The notes under the pieces are model-generated. The model worked only from the letters and a program-made list of their open reading frames with translations, made no database searches and was not told the origin of the DNA. A program made the position numbers and the translations under genes. DNA of 64,000 nucleotides from Planctomycetota bacterium (GTDB lineage: Bacteria; Planctomycetota; UBA8108; UBA1146). How positions within the stretch are numbered: the stretch's first letter is position 1; each line of letters opens with the position of its first letter. Location of the stretch: assembly GCA_016776905.1 (NCBI GenBank), contig JADHSM010000008.1, positions 1 through 64,000 on the forward strand, given 5' to 3'. This document shows, piece after piece, positions 36,577 through 46,253 of this stretch.

Positions 36577-38886
36577 ATGATGGACATTAAAGTTCGCTCT
36601 GAACGGAAAGGCACGAGACTCGCAATGGGCACATGGATTCGTATTTCCTGGTTAGTAACCATTCTCCTCGGCGCCTGGATAGCCGAGTCTCCTACCTGCG
36701 TCGCTCAAATGGCTCCCATTCAAGGATTCCTACGGGGTGATATCAATGGCGACCAATTTATCGACCTGAGTGATCCCGTTCTCTTGCTTGAAGAAATTTT
36801 TGGCTCAGGAACAGGACTCCCCTGCGAATCTTCGGCCGATATTAATATCGATGGCTCTCTTCAATTAGATGACGTCATCACCCTTCTCGGGTTTGTGTTC
36901 TCTGGCTCCCCTCATGCTTTACCGGCACCTTTTCCCAACTGTGACCTCGACATAAACCCCACAGTGCTGACCTGCATGGAACCTCCTTGCTCCCTCGGAG
37001 AGGTGACAGAAACCCGACAACTCACCCTTTCCACATTTAGGGAATCCCTCCCCTATATCGATCAGTTACCCCAGTTTCGTCATCCAGAGATTCGTTGGGA
37101 GACCGGAAATAGCGCAGGATTGATATCAGAATCTGTGGCTTATTCAGGGTACGGAATTGTTCCCGGCGACAATTTGCCGGGTGACCTGAGTCTTGATACT
37201 CGCTGGGGAACTCTTTCTGCGACAAATATCCCCGCCGGAATACACGAGTTTGATCTTTTTGCCAAAGCTCCGAATGCTGAATTGGTGTTCTATAAATGCA
37301 GACTGGCTGCCTTTGAAGATTCAGAGTCTCAAATACAACCAGCACCCAATCTGAACATCCCCGGTCAGCACTCTGTCTCTGTCCTCGAGACCTTTTTTGA
37401 GTTCACTCATGATTTACCCTGGCCGCCTCCCTACCCACTTTGGAGCTGTAACTCTTCACCCCCACCTAGTTCTCAAATCACAGATCTAAAACCACTTCGA
37501 ATCCTCATTCCTGAAGGATTGAGTGGCCCTGCTCCCATTCTCATCTTCCACCACGGAACAGGGTTCGATTGGGACGATTACGACAGTCTATTGGGCTTTG
37601 TGGCCACGCATGGAGTCATCTGTGTCTCCGTAGGGAACACTTTTTCCTTCGAAGTCTACACCGATTGGTACTGCTGGGGAGGACACGATGCCGCCGCGGG
37701 AGTCCTCCTCAGAACCCGTGAAGTCGTTGAAGCGATGTCACAAGATTCAACTTCACCCCTCTTTGACCTTATCGATGTGCACAGGGTTTTCTATGGCGGC
37801 CATAGCCGTGGTGCATCAGCCGCTGTCACCGCGGCTGAATTGGAACCGAACACACCAGGATTAATCCTTCTTCAACCCACAGATGCAAAACAGGATTCTT
37901 GGATAGGAAATACGACGCGTTGGCAAACCCTTCCGGATGTTCCAATTTTGAGTGTCACAGCAGAACAAGACACCGATGTCATCTACCCATATGCCGAAAG
38001 GCTTCTGGAGAGAATGGTAGGAGCCACCACCGCAGTCTGTATTTACGGTGGTTGTCATGGCTATAGCAGCAATTCTTCAAGTCTGGGGTGCGGCACATGT
38101 ACGTGGATTCCGCAATCACCAGCCGTAGACTCTTGCCCATACATTTCCCGCAGCCTTCAGCACGATCTGACCCGTAAATGGATGCTGGCCTTCCTGAATA
38201 GGTACGCATTCGATGACATCAGCATGGAAGGCTTGCTATACGGAACAGAATCTCAACTTTCACAATACGAAAGTGTCGCAACAAAAAGGAATCTCTCGGG
38301 AGTGATTGAAATCGACAACTTCGATCAGTTTCCCTTCAACTCGCAAGGGTTCGAAATATCTCATACGAATATGATTCTCTTCAATTCCGGTCCCTGTTAC
38401 GACTGGCCTTTCCCATTGCCTCAACCTATCCCTGAGATCACAAACCTGATTTGTATCCTGCCTCCCCAAGGAGACTCGAGCATCAACATGCCCTTAGGCT
38501 TCATCTTCGCTCCCATGTCATTGGGTTCGCAGAAGAACCTTAAATTCCGGATCAAGAATCATGACGTTCATGGGGGGCTCGACAATATAGGGTGGCACTT
38601 TACGGCAACACTCTCACTCAGAGATTCTTCGACACAGACAGCAACTCTGAACCTGATGAACTATCTTCCTGAAAATGGAAACCATCCACAGTCCATTTCA
38701 GCCAGCCCAGTTGTTCCACTGAAATATCAACGGTTTCTAGACGTGACGATACCTCTGGAAGACTTCCTCAACGTCAATCCCAACTTGAACTTCAACTCGC
38801 TAGGAATGCTCGATTGGGTATTTACGACCGACGGAACCGCTCCTTTTGATATACGATTAGGTATAGATGATCTGCGCATCGAATAA
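36577..38886 (+). CDS. Secreted alpha/beta hydrolase with N-terminal dockerin-like repeats
   Basis: 769 residues from the ATG at 36577 (GAGG just upstream; the next ATG at 36580 is equally possible). The signal peptide ends VAQ near residue 44. Residues 50-130 are two dockerin-like loops (DINGDQFIDLSDP, DINIDGSLQLDDV) with the Cys-rich tail, here at the N-terminus instead of the C-terminus. A linker domain precedes an alpha/beta hydrolase at about 290-540. It has the nucleophile elbow GGHSRGA, a probable acid in EQDTDVIYP and a His in GGCHGYSS, resembling cutinase or PET-hydrolase-type and acetylhydrolase-type esterases. A C-terminal beta domain of about 190 residues is unassigned. Probable extracellular ester hydrolase; substrate unknown. 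Confidence 0.82.
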   Translation: MMDIKVRSERKGTRLAMGTWIRISWLVTILLGAWIAESPTCVAQMAPIQGFLRGDINGDQFIDLSDPVLLLEEIFGSGTGLPCESSADINIDGSLQLDDVITLLGFVFSGSPHALPAPFPNCDLDINPTVLTCMEPPCSLGEVTETRQLTLSTFRESLPYIDQLPQFRHPEIRWETGNSAGLISESVAYSGYGIVPGDNLPGDLSLDTRWGTLSATNIPAGIHEFDLFAKAPNAELVFYKCRLAAFEDSESQIQPAPNLNIPGQHSVSVLETFFEFTHDLPWPPPYPLWSCNSSPPPSSQITDLKPLRILIPEGLSGPAPILIFHHGTGFDWDDYDSLLGFVATHGVICVSVGNTFSFEVYTDWYCWGGHDAAAGVLLRTREVVEAMSQDSTSPLFDLIDVHRVFYGGHSRGASAAVTAAELEPNTPGLILLQPTDAKQDSWIGNTTRWQTLPDVPILSVTAEQDTDVIYPYAERLLERMVGATTAVCIYGGCHGYSSNSSSLGCGTCTWIPQSPAVDSCPYISRSLQHDLTRKWMLAFLNRYAFDDISMEGLLYGTESQLSQYESVATKRNLSGVIEIDNFDQFPFNSQGFEISHTNMILFNSGPCYDWPFPLPQPIPEITNLICILPPQGDSSINMPLGFIFAPMSLGSQKNLKFRIKNHDVHGGLDNIGWHFTATLSLRDSSTQTATLNLMNYLPENGNHPQSISASPVVPLKYQRFLDVTIPLEDFLNVNPNLNFNSLGMLDWVFTTDGTAPFDIRLGIDDLRIE

Positions 38887-38947
38887 AGAGAACAGATAAA
38901 GAGAACAGATAAAGAGAACAGATAAAGAGAACAGATAAAGAGAACAA
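38883..38947 (+). repeat. 13-bp tandem repeat spanning the stop codon of the hydrolase gene
   Basis: Five units of ATAAAGAGAACAG run head to tail; the last differs in its final base. The first unit contains the TAA stop of the preceding gene, so each later unit repeats a potential stop in one of the three phases. Confidence 0.95.
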
Positions 38948-39160
38948 AGGCGCGGGGTTCGGTAAGAGAAGAGACCCTTGCCAAAGAATCTGAGAGTATC
39001 AACGGAGGTCACTCACCCATGAGCACTCACAGATCATGCACCGCCCACTGAAGACCCGCCCATAAGTCGCAGCCCCCCCATGAGAAGCCCAAACCAAACT
39101 ATTTAACGGAACTGTATGAGATCATTGCTCAAACAGTCACGTCAAATAAATTCATCCTCC

Positions 39161-41662
39161 TCAGTTACAGTCCGCAACTGGGAATGGGAAACCGGGAGGC
39201 GTTCCTCCTTGGAATAAATACTGCACAAGGTAAACGGCGTCTGCGATGTCAACGCTGCCAGAGCTGTTCACATCCGCTCTCTCCACCGGCTGGGGAGAAG
39301 GCGATCCGTTAAAGAGTTGTAACAATATCTGAATGGCATCCGAAATATCCACTTCTCCATCATCATTCAATTCACCGCGAATAAAGGGTGTACATTGACA
39401 CTCATCGGGAATGCCATCTCCATTAGAGTCGGCACTCGTCCCAGCGGCGATGTCTGTAGCGTCATTCACTCCGTTACCATTGCAATCATTACAATCCAGA
39501 TCAGATATCACGAGATCGTCGATCGCAGCTTCCACCACAGAAGGTGAGCCCAGATCAGAAGCGATGAATCGAACTTGGACAGAACTTGTCAGCGTAATAA
39601 ATGCGGAGAGATTAAACTGCCGCTGTATCCAGCCTCCGCCTGTATCCGGTCCAGAAGGCCCCACTTCTTCAAGAAGAGCCCATGTTACGCCCCCATCCGA
39701 ACTGATCTCCGTACGGAAAACATCTTGTGAAGGACTTGCTCCTGAAGTGTTGGAATACCAAAGGAAGTAAGAGATTTGAGGATCAGTTGCCGCAGAGAGA
39801 TCGAAGACCGGAGAAGTAAGAGTCGTCGTTCCTCCGTCGATATCGTTTGTCCCGGCCCCTGAACCCGCTGCAGCCTGTCCGGTAAACCAACAGAAACTGC
39901 CGACCTGAGAGTTATCATCTTCGGGTTGCGCGACGGTTCCGTTAGGGTCTCCAAGGGTCCAGACCCCTGTCGTCGCATCATCCGAGGGGAGCCCCACTTG
40001 CCAGCCGTTATCGATTTCCATGTCTTCACTTACGAGAGTATTCAATCCCGATCCGGAAGTCGCTGCGAAGAAGCCTGCTGGAGAGGAAGGCGGATCAAAC
40101 TGGATTTCTCCCGTCAAAGCAGCCGCAGAAACATACCAACGAATTTCCGAGCCACACGTCGAAGGCGGGAAATTTCCTTCAAAGATCCCAGGTGAGATCT
40201 CGACCATACTCGAGGAAACGAAACCTGCGCCATTATCGACCCAGAGACTAGGAGTCGAACTATCGACTGAAAATCCTGTCTGTGCATTGATCTCAACGAT
40301 GAGGGTATCTCCAGCGGGATTCACCAAATCAGGAATTCCTGCAGGATATCCGAAGGCAAATGGAACAGGCTGAATGCTCCATACATACAGGCCTTTTTGC
40401 ATATCACTCCCGATGACAATGCCACTCGGAAAGTAGGGATAACAACTCCAAAGACCACTGAAGTCTGCGTTGTCATCCTCGGGGACAGTATCAAAGAATC
40501 CGACCTCGGTAATATTGAGTGGATTCGTATCGTCTAGAATTCTTAATCCACTCCTGTAGTTCGCTTGGAAGATTCGGTTTCCGAGAGTGTACATATTGTG
40601 ATTTATGGATGGATTGTCACTGATGTATTCCGTCACCAAGCTCGGAGACCCCAACACCCTGACATCAAAAACGTATGTCTTCGTCCCCTGAGAACCATTT
40701 TCATCGAGCTCATCCCCAAGGTAGAAAAACTTATTATCCGCTGACACCCAACCTTGATGAGAATACTGAGATCCTCCATATGGCGTCGAGGAAAGCACGA
40801 TAGGATTCGCCTTGTCGGTCACATCTACAATATCAAGAACGGCAGGATTGTTGCCGGAACAAGCAAATGCGATCTCTCGCTCTATTTGCGTCGTCGTATT
40901 CAAGATTCTTTTCACTTGAACGTCATGCACATACCTCTCGCCCCAACTTCCCACGAAAACCGGATTCCCGGGGTCTGCGAGACTATAAATCCTGAGGCCG
41001 TTTCCACCACCACCACAGCGGTAGAGAAATCCACTCTCTTCATCGATAGCGACATTATGAGTCGCTGCTGAACCCACGTCATTGATCGTTCCAGCAAGAG
41101 AGACGACTCCATTATCAACATCGGTCAGGTCGATCACTTGGATCCCTGAACCCCCTTCACTCACTGAATAAGCAAATGTGGAGAAGCTTTTCACGTCACG
41201 CCACAGACTTGTAGGACCAGCGACGGTATCGATCACCACAGGGTTACCAGGATTAGTAACCTCAATCACAGTGGTCCCCGAAGAATGCGCCATCAGGGCA
41301 TATTCGCGTCCAGAGGCTGAAGTATGACCCCAGCAATCGTTTCCATTGGAAATTCCGGCCTGCATCTCTGGGAGGGTGACCCAAGAGAGCAATTCCACTC
41401 CATTGGAAGTTCCCCCGACGGGACCAAAGGGTTGAACCCCTCCAGCATCTCTTCTGTATCCAGACCCGTTATAAGGAGGAAGCACGTTTCGTGCTTTCAG
41501 ATCTTCCTCGTGTCCTCCGACGAATGGAGAGCTGAGGGAAACCACGCAGATTCCTAAAATGAGGAGGGACTTCAAAAATGATTTTGAAGAGTAATATTTC
41601 TGGATCAAAACCAGTAGGCCAATCCTGCTAGGAACGATGACGAAGAAAGAATCATTCATCAT
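39161..41662 (-). CDS. Choice-of-anchor-B-type LVIVD propeller protein with dockerin-like C-terminus
   Basis: 833 residues; the ATG at 41662 is kept although no good ribosome-binding site is seen. A hydrophobic segment at about 30-48 serves as a signal. Residues 85-430 repeat a propeller strand of the type GTTVIEVTNPGNPVVID, GIQVIDLTD, GLRIYSLADPGNPVFVGSW and GLRILDDTNPLNITEVGFF. This matches choice-of-anchor-B or LVIVD-repeat proteins of unknown function. A domain of MAM or jelly-roll type (DGGTTTLTSPVFDLS, ISYFLWYSN) follows, and then a short DCNGNGVNDATD motif. The C-terminus has two dockerin-like loops (ELNDDGEVDISDA, DVNSSGSVDIADA) and a short tail with a single Cys. Surface or extracellular location is inferred. 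Confidence 0.82.
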   Translation of the reverse strand: MMNDSFFVIVPSRIGLLVLIQKYYSSKSFLKSLLILGICVVSLSSPFVGGHEEDLKARNVLPPYNGSGYRRDAGGVQPFGPVGGTSNGVELLSWVTLPEMQAGISNGNDCWGHTSASGREYALMAHSSGTTVIEVTNPGNPVVIDTVAGPTSLWRDVKSFSTFAYSVSEGGSGIQVIDLTDVDNGVVSLAGTINDVGSAATHNVAIDEESGFLYRCGGGGNGLRIYSLADPGNPVFVGSWGERYVHDVQVKRILNTTTQIEREIAFACSGNNPAVLDIVDVTDKANPIVLSSTPYGGSQYSHQGWVSADNKFFYLGDELDENGSQGTKTYVFDVRVLGSPSLVTEYISDNPSINHNMYTLGNRIFQANYRSGLRILDDTNPLNITEVGFFDTVPEDDNADFSGLWSCYPYFPSGIVIGSDMQKGLYVWSIQPVPFAFGYPAGIPDLVNPAGDTLIVEINAQTGFSVDSSTPSLWVDNGAGFVSSSMVEISPGIFEGNFPPSTCGSEIRWYVSAAALTGEIQFDPPSSPAGFFAATSGSGLNTLVSEDMEIDNGWQVGLPSDDATTGVWTLGDPNGTVAQPEDDNSQVGSFCWFTGQAAAGSGAGTNDIDGGTTTLTSPVFDLSAATDPQISYFLWYSNTSGASPSQDVFRTEISSDGGVTWALLEEVGPSGPDTGGGWIQRQFNLSAFITLTSSVQVRFIASDLGSPSVVEAAIDDLVISDLDCNDCNGNGVNDATDIAAGTSADSNGDGIPDECQCTPFIRGELNDDGEVDISDAIQILLQLFNGSPSPQPVERADVNSSGSVDIADAVYLVQYLFQGGTPPGFPFPVADCN

Positions 41663-41691
41663 CGTGATAAGACCTCTGGAAAGACTGAACC

Positions 41692-41750
41692 TCAGATGGA
41701 GATTTGTTTGGGGAAAATTATTTCCAAGTTCCCAGCAAATCCATCTCAGA
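41692..41750 (-). other. Imperfect inverted repeat upstream of the LVIVD protein gene
   Basis: TCAGATGGAGATTTG at 41692-41706 and CAAATCCATCTCAGA at 41736-41750 pair with one bulge. The inner part (GGGGAAA/TTTCC) can extend it. It lies in the leader of the minus-strand gene starting at 41662 and may be a regulatory hairpin. Confidence 0.4.
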
Positions 41751-41904
41751 AACGAAACCTAACAGTCCAACCGGCGGCAAAAGTATTCAAAATCGGGCTA
41801 CCCCCATTATACGCCCTCAAGTCTGAAATCAAAAGGGGCCACGTATACACCCAAATCACTTCAATAAAGAGGTCATCGACCTCCCTGTCCATTATTAGTC
41901 CGCT

Positions 41905-43092
41905 TTATAATGTCTCCAGAAATCGCTCCAGCAAATATTCCTCACCCGGAGTGAAATTGAGTTCTTCCATCAAATTTTCACCGTGGTGCCCGGCCGCCTG
42001 GCTCTTTTTCCGAGCCCCATCTCTGCGAGTATAAAATCGAATCACACTCTTTAAGTCTTTCTGACTTCCGTCATGAAAATAAGGAGCGGTGTGACGGATC
42101 CCCCGCAATGCAGGGGTTCGAAATGCCCCCCAAACAGAGGGATCTCTCTTCAACCTTCTTGTTCGATCGGCGCCTGCCATTTCAGAGGCCGTTGAGAATT
42201 GCCCTTCAAGATTGAAAGGGTTCGACTTCAATTCAAGAATTCCGCCATATCGGCCAGAGTCTTTTCCTGAACTTCCAGAAGTCAGCAATCCCGTGTCGTG
42301 AAACTCTCCATCTGAAAGCAAGGGTCCTCCGTGGCAGAGAATGCATCGCCCCTTATCCAAAAATAAGATCAATCCTCTTCGTGCTTCCGCAGGATACAGT
42401 TCAGCTTTCTGAAGATCCGACGTCGCCACTGCGTCCATATAATCGTCAAATGACGATCTAGGAGCCTCCAAAGTGGCTTCAAATGCAGCGATAGATCGAC
42501 CCGCTTTCGAGAAAGCCAAATCTATTTCTTTTCGCCTCTTCTTCGAAACGAGAAGATAGTCCGGATGCCAATCAGAACCGGAACGTGCTTTCTCCGGCAG
42601 ACCATCCAAAGAAGGCAACGGACCAAATCCTTTTTCAAACAAATCCCTTCTCTGATCATCCTCGTCGATCCAACGAAGGAGCATGAGGCGATCTCCCCCC
42701 ATTTCATCTACGGATTCAATCGGCTCAAGAGCTTGTGCCCACAATGAGTCCCAACGCCCGTCCCAGCCCCACCAACGCTGCCCAGAAACGCCCCACAGAC
42801 TTGGAGTATCACGTGCGATTCCTTGGAGGCCTCTCGGATGTGATCGTTGATCTTGAAAGGCTCTCTCTGCGTCGTGACAAGAAGCACACGAGTTCGAAGG
42901 ATTCTCAGAGAAACCCGTCGCATAAAAAAGCAGCTCGCCAAGGTCTCGACGAAAAGACTCTTTCCCTGATATCGAATCAGAAATTCTGGGATCCGAGCGT
43001 GCCAAGGAAAGGGCTTTCCCTCGCCAAGGTTCTGGTAGAAGGGGATCTTCCAAGAGCGTCGCCAAAGAGAGGATGAGCAGTAAACCTGGCAT
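41905..43092 (-). CDS. Di-heme cytochrome c peroxidase / MauG family protein
   Basis: 395 residues, the usual length for the family, with a short N-terminal signal-like stretch. Heme motif one is CASCH (69-73), and heme motif two is CILCH in GRCILCHGGPLLSDGEFHDTGL. The conserved C-terminal FRTPALRGIRHTAPYFHDGS...IRFYTRRDG is present. Such periplasmic proteins reduce hydrogen peroxide or oxidise partner proteins through two c-type hemes. It is the last gene of a three-gene unit: it starts two bases after the stop of the YtkA-like gene. Electron donor and substrate are unknown. It is a stand-alone version of the module embedded in the giant fusion at 31430-36211, but too different for recent duplication. 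Confidence 0.9.
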   Translation of the reverse strand: MPGLLLILSLATLLEDPLLPEPWRGKALSLARSDPRISDSISGKESFRRDLGELLFYATGFSENPSNSCASCHDAERAFQDQRSHPRGLQGIARDTPSLWGVSGQRWWGWDGRWDSLWAQALEPIESVDEMGGDRLMLLRWIDEDDQRRDLFEKGFGPLPSLDGLPEKARSGSDWHPDYLLVSKKRRKEIDLAFSKAGRSIAAFEATLEAPRSSFDDYMDAVATSDLQKAELYPAEARRGLILFLDKGRCILCHGGPLLSDGEFHDTGLLTSGSSGKDSGRYGGILELKSNPFNLEGQFSTASEMAGADRTRRLKRDPSVWGAFRTPALRGIRHTAPYFHDGSQKDLKSVIRFYTRRDGARKKSQAAGHHGENLMEELNFTPGEEYLLERFLETL

Positions 43093-43094
43093 AT

Positions 43095-43595
43095 CTATTT
43101 AACCGAAACCCAAGCTCTCGCACGTTCAAAGTGCGGTCCCTCTGCGATGTCTACTGTCAAAAGCCAGCGACCTTTCATATGAAACCGGACTCCGGGCGTC
43201 AAGAATTCCCCCTTCACCGACCTCTCGGTATCAACGTCGATGGCCAGTCCATGACCGTGCTGGGGCATGCCGGCATCAAAATGAACCCTCACCTCATCCG
43301 AGACCGGCCCATCTGCATCAAACACCGTCCCGCTCACGGTAAACTCTTCATTCTCCGGAAGTTGTTCGGGAATATTAAGGAGGACCCGGTAACTTCTATC
43401 GCCCGTCACCATCAATATCTGGTCGGAAGCGACCTTTACCATTTCAAATGGAACCTCCTCCACTGATCGCACGGAAGGAGACAAGGGCTGGCACCCGACC
43501 AACAAGAGTAATGCAAGTCCCAGTACGAGAGAGATCACCAAGAGAGCCATGATCCACCACCCGGGACCTTCAGATTTTTCATATTCAGGATTCAT
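43095..43595 (-). CDS. YtkA-like domain membrane-anchored protein
   Basis: 166 residues. The ATG at 43595 overlaps the stop of the upstream gene (TGATG), which implies coupled translation; an in-frame TTG directly before it is less likely. One hydrophobic segment at 14-34 ends in LVGC, so the protein is a single-pass anchor or a lipoprotein with Cys35. The outer part has an immunoglobulin-like fold of the YtkA type: a FTVSGTVFDADG strand, DAGMPQHGHGL with two histidines, then GEFLTPGVRFHMKGRWLLTVDI. YtkA-like domains are often found near copper or cytochrome genes; the His-rich loop could bind metal (inference). Its place between the NHL and MauG genes suggests an accessory role. Confidence 0.8.
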   Translation of the reverse strand: MNPEYEKSEGPGWWIMALLVISLVLGLALLLLVGCQPLSPSVRSVEEVPFEMVKVASDQILMVTGDRSYRVLLNIPEQLPENEEFTVSGTVFDADGPVSDEVRVHFDAGMPQHGHGLAIDVDTERSVKGEFLTPGVRFHMKGRWLLTVDIAEGPHFERARAWVSVK

Positions 43596-45619
43596 CAACT
43601 CTCACCCTTCGTAGGAGTACCTATTTTTGCATTGGGGAGGTAAGTCGCACTTCCAAAATGCTTCAATACGCCCTCCTTATCGAGGACCACTCCCCTGTGA
43701 TTTCCCTGATCCAGAATCCAGACTTTGCCATCCTTTGTGATTCTCAAGGCCGCAGGTCTGTAAAGATCACGCTCCCCAGTTTTCATTCGATTCTCTCCAA
43801 CAGTGTCTCCAAGAATGACGAGAGTCTCTCCCGAGTCTTCGTTTGTTTTTAGAAGTCGATGCCCCTTCGAATCTGTCCACCAAATAGAACCATCCGCATG
43901 ACGAGCCACTCCTGCAGGCTGAACGGACACTCCGTCGACACTTCCTGAATGAATCACTTTGACGGATCCATCCAATCCGAGCCGTACTATTTTTTGAGCA
44001 CTGGAGTCTGCAACAAGTAGACCATTTCCATCTTCAGAAATGGCACTGATTTTCTTCAGCCCAGCAGTTTCTCCAAGAAGCCCCAATGCCCGGAACTGAT
44101 CGTTCAAAAGAAGTATTCGGGGTTGGCCCTGATCTACGACCGCAATTTGGCCATCCTTAAGACACGCAACAGCACCGGGAATAGGATCTACATCAGAATT
44201 CCACCCTGGAGTCATCGCTGCCAATTGGGAGAGATCCACGCTTCGAATGAAAGCGGTGATCCAAGGTTCTCGAACAACGAGTGCAGATGGCGGTCTGCGG
44301 ACTTCAAACATCTGCAATCTTCGATTCCCTCGATCAGAGACGACAAATCTGGGATATCCAGGTCGGTGCATAAAATCGACCCCTGAAGGTGTGCGAAACC
44401 GAGTTACTTTAGTTCCGTGTCCACCCACATCATCGATCTCTGTTGGACTCTGCTGACGATGATCAAGAATCGAAATACGTTCGGAGTCAGGCTCAACAAC
44501 GACGAGCAGAAAACTTTCGTCACCGTGATCGATGGCCCAGCTCTCCCCAAAGTGAGAAACCAGATCCACCCGCTGCCATGATTCGGCTGGATCTGCAGCC
44601 ATTTCTGGATCTCTCACAGAAAAGACCTGAACTCTTCGTTCGCTCGGTTCTAGAACAGCAACGTGCATGTTGTCTCGATCAAAAACGATTTCCTCGGGGT
44701 AATGTAATCGCCCGTTGGATTCGCGAGGAATCAAAGAGTGAAGCCCCCAGTGATGCATCGCCATGCCATGGCGACCCAAAACTTGTATTCTGTGATTATC
44801 CCTGTCTGAGACGAGCATCCAATTCCGAGAGATGATCTCCAAGCCCCATGGTCCTGCGAACAAACCGGGAGCGGCACCATGATCTCCAAGCCCTTGATCG
44901 AAACGGCCTTGGTCTTCGCCTGGCATGCACGAAATCACCCGATGCCAGCCCCTGTCACTGACACGAATCTGATCTTCGAAGACAGATATTGCAGTCGGAT
45001 CAATAAATCCATTCCAAGAGTGCAAAAGCACTCCTGAATCAATGTCCAGTTTTAAAACTCTGCCTTGGATTCGATCTGCGACAAGAAGACGCGAGACAGA
45101 AGTCTCTTTCTTATTTCCAGCTGTGATCGGGTCCTCATACTGAGAAAGTGCGACAGGTTCCCAAGGACTCCCCCAACCATCCCAGCGACGGAGCACCTTA
45201 CTTTCACGGGCATCCCACAAAACCAATTCTCCCAAATCGGAGCCGATGACAAAGATTCCTTTATCCCATTCCAACATGCAGGAGGGCTTCCCTTTGAGGG
45301 GAACACTCTGGGATTCCCCTCTATCAAACTGCGATTCATTCCAGCGGACCGTCCATAACTGCTGAGCCTCTGTGAGGAGCGCAAATCCTCCTTGAGAGAG
45401 GCCGCAAATCGTTGCTGGAGCATCTTCGGGCCACTCAAGAACACTATGAAAAAGGCCTAGCCTTTCCAGTGTCTCTACAGGAATATCAGCCAGATCTGGA
45501 GTCGCAGCCCACAGTTGGCCAGAAGCCAGAATTGGCGCAAGAATGAGTATTACCAAGAGGCTTATTTCAGTGACGCTCTCAATAAGTCTGGTTTTCGACA
45601 AGGATTTGTTCATGGCCAC
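43595..45619 (-). CDS. NHL-repeat beta-propeller protein, periplasmic or surface
   Basis: 674 residues. A GTG at 45619 has AAAGG eight bases upstream; the ATG at 45613 is an alternative. The signal segment (residues 18-40) ends in an alanine-rich site. The remainder consists of NHL-type propeller blades, for example PWGLEIISRNWMLVSDRDNHRIQVLGRHG, RRLQMFEVR, and PAGVARHADGSIWWTDSKGHRLLK near the end. About ten or more blades suggest two propellers. NHL proteins bind partners or ligands; no catalytic motif is seen. It heads a unit with the YtkA-like and MauG genes and overlaps the former by one base. The three may form one redox or surface complex (inference). It is divergent from arfB with 122 bases between. 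Confidence 0.8.
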   Translation of the reverse strand: MAMNKSLSKTRLIESVTEISLLVILILAPILASGQLWAATPDLADIPVETLERLGLFHSVLEWPEDAPATICGLSQGGFALLTEAQQLWTVRWNESQFDRGESQSVPLKGKPSCMLEWDKGIFVIGSDLGELVLWDARESKVLRRWDGWGSPWEPVALSQYEDPITAGNKKETSVSRLLVADRIQGRVLKLDIDSGVLLHSWNGFIDPTAISVFEDQIRVSDRGWHRVISCMPGEDQGRFDQGLGDHGAAPGLFAGPWGLEIISRNWMLVSDRDNHRIQVLGRHGMAMHHWGLHSLIPRESNGRLHYPEEIVFDRDNMHVAVLEPSERRVQVFSVRDPEMAADPAESWQRVDLVSHFGESWAIDHGDESFLLVVVEPDSERISILDHRQQSPTEIDDVGGHGTKVTRFRTPSGVDFMHRPGYPRFVVSDRGNRRLQMFEVRRPPSALVVREPWITAFIRSVDLSQLAAMTPGWNSDVDPIPGAVACLKDGQIAVVDQGQPRILLLNDQFRALGLLGETAGLKKISAISEDGNGLLVADSSAQKIVRLGLDGSVKVIHSGSVDGVSVQPAGVARHADGSIWWTDSKGHRLLKTNEDSGETLVILGDTVGENRMKTGERDLYRPAALRITKDGKVWILDQGNHRGVVLDKEGVLKHFGSATYLPNAKIGTPTKGES

Positions 45620-45741
45620 AGCGTCAACCTTTCTTGCTCAGACATTTACAGCATCCCACTGGATCGTTGCAGAGGCAAGTCTGCTTGAGTCTCGCAAAGT
45701 GAAGACTTGGCACCTATCCTGACACTCAGGGAAGGAACTCG

Positions 45742-46191
45742 ATGGAATCACCTGATGGAACACGAGGATTATGCTGGCGAGAAGATCGCTGGATTCCATG
45801 GTCCGAGATTCATTTGCGCCAACAAACCCGAGGCGGCCCCGGTGGACAACATTCCAATCGTTCAGCCACCGCTGTCGAGTTACGTTGGTCAGTGACGAAC
45901 ACTCATGGTCTCACTCCCCCAGAAAAACAAAGACTCCTCAAAGAGCACATTTCTCGGCTAGGGAATGAAGGGGTCCTTCGAATTCTGGCCAGCGAGGAAC
46001 GATCTGCCTCAAGAAATCGCCAGAGCGCTCTCGAACGGTTCAAGGATTGGCTATCGTCGTCGTTAAAGAAAAAGAAAAAACGTACCGCCACTCGTCCCAC
46101 ACTTTCGAGTAAGCATCGACGACTGGATGAAAAGAAAAAGCGATCACGAATAAAAAAAGATCGAGGCAAATTCTCTAGGGACGGTGATTAA
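45742..46191 (+). CDS. arfB: Alternative ribosome-rescue factor ArfB (YaeJ-type peptidyl-tRNA hydrolase)
   Basis: 149 residues, the normal length. The class-I release-factor core has the GGQ motif (residues 34-36) in RGGPGGQHSNRSATAVELRW, typical of ArfB rather than RF1/RF2 because codon-recognition domains are absent. The C-terminal 40 residues are extremely basic (KKKKKR, KHRRLDEKKKRSRIKKDRG), as needed to occupy the empty mRNA channel of stalled ribosomes. AAGGA lies five bases before the ATG. It hydrolyses peptidyl-tRNA on non-stop ribosomes. It is monocistronic and divergent from the NHL gene. Confidence 0.93.
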   Translation: MESPDGTRGLCWREDRWIPWSEIHLRQQTRGGPGGQHSNRSATAVELRWSVTNTHGLTPPEKQRLLKEHISRLGNEGVLRILASEERSASRNRQSALERFKDWLSSSLKKKKKRTATRPTLSSKHRRLDEKKKRSRIKKDRGKFSRDGD

Positions 46192-46253
46192 ACCCACGTC
46201 TATTGGTATTGGCCCGCTCTTGAGGCTCGCTGACTGCCGTTTGATGACAAAAC

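Noticed and set aside
38727-39002. Minus-strand frame of about 91 residues with a repeated LFICSLYLF-like pattern
   Set aside because: The hydrophobic pattern is simply the translation of the 13-bp tandem repeat, and the rest is antisense to the hydrolase gene.
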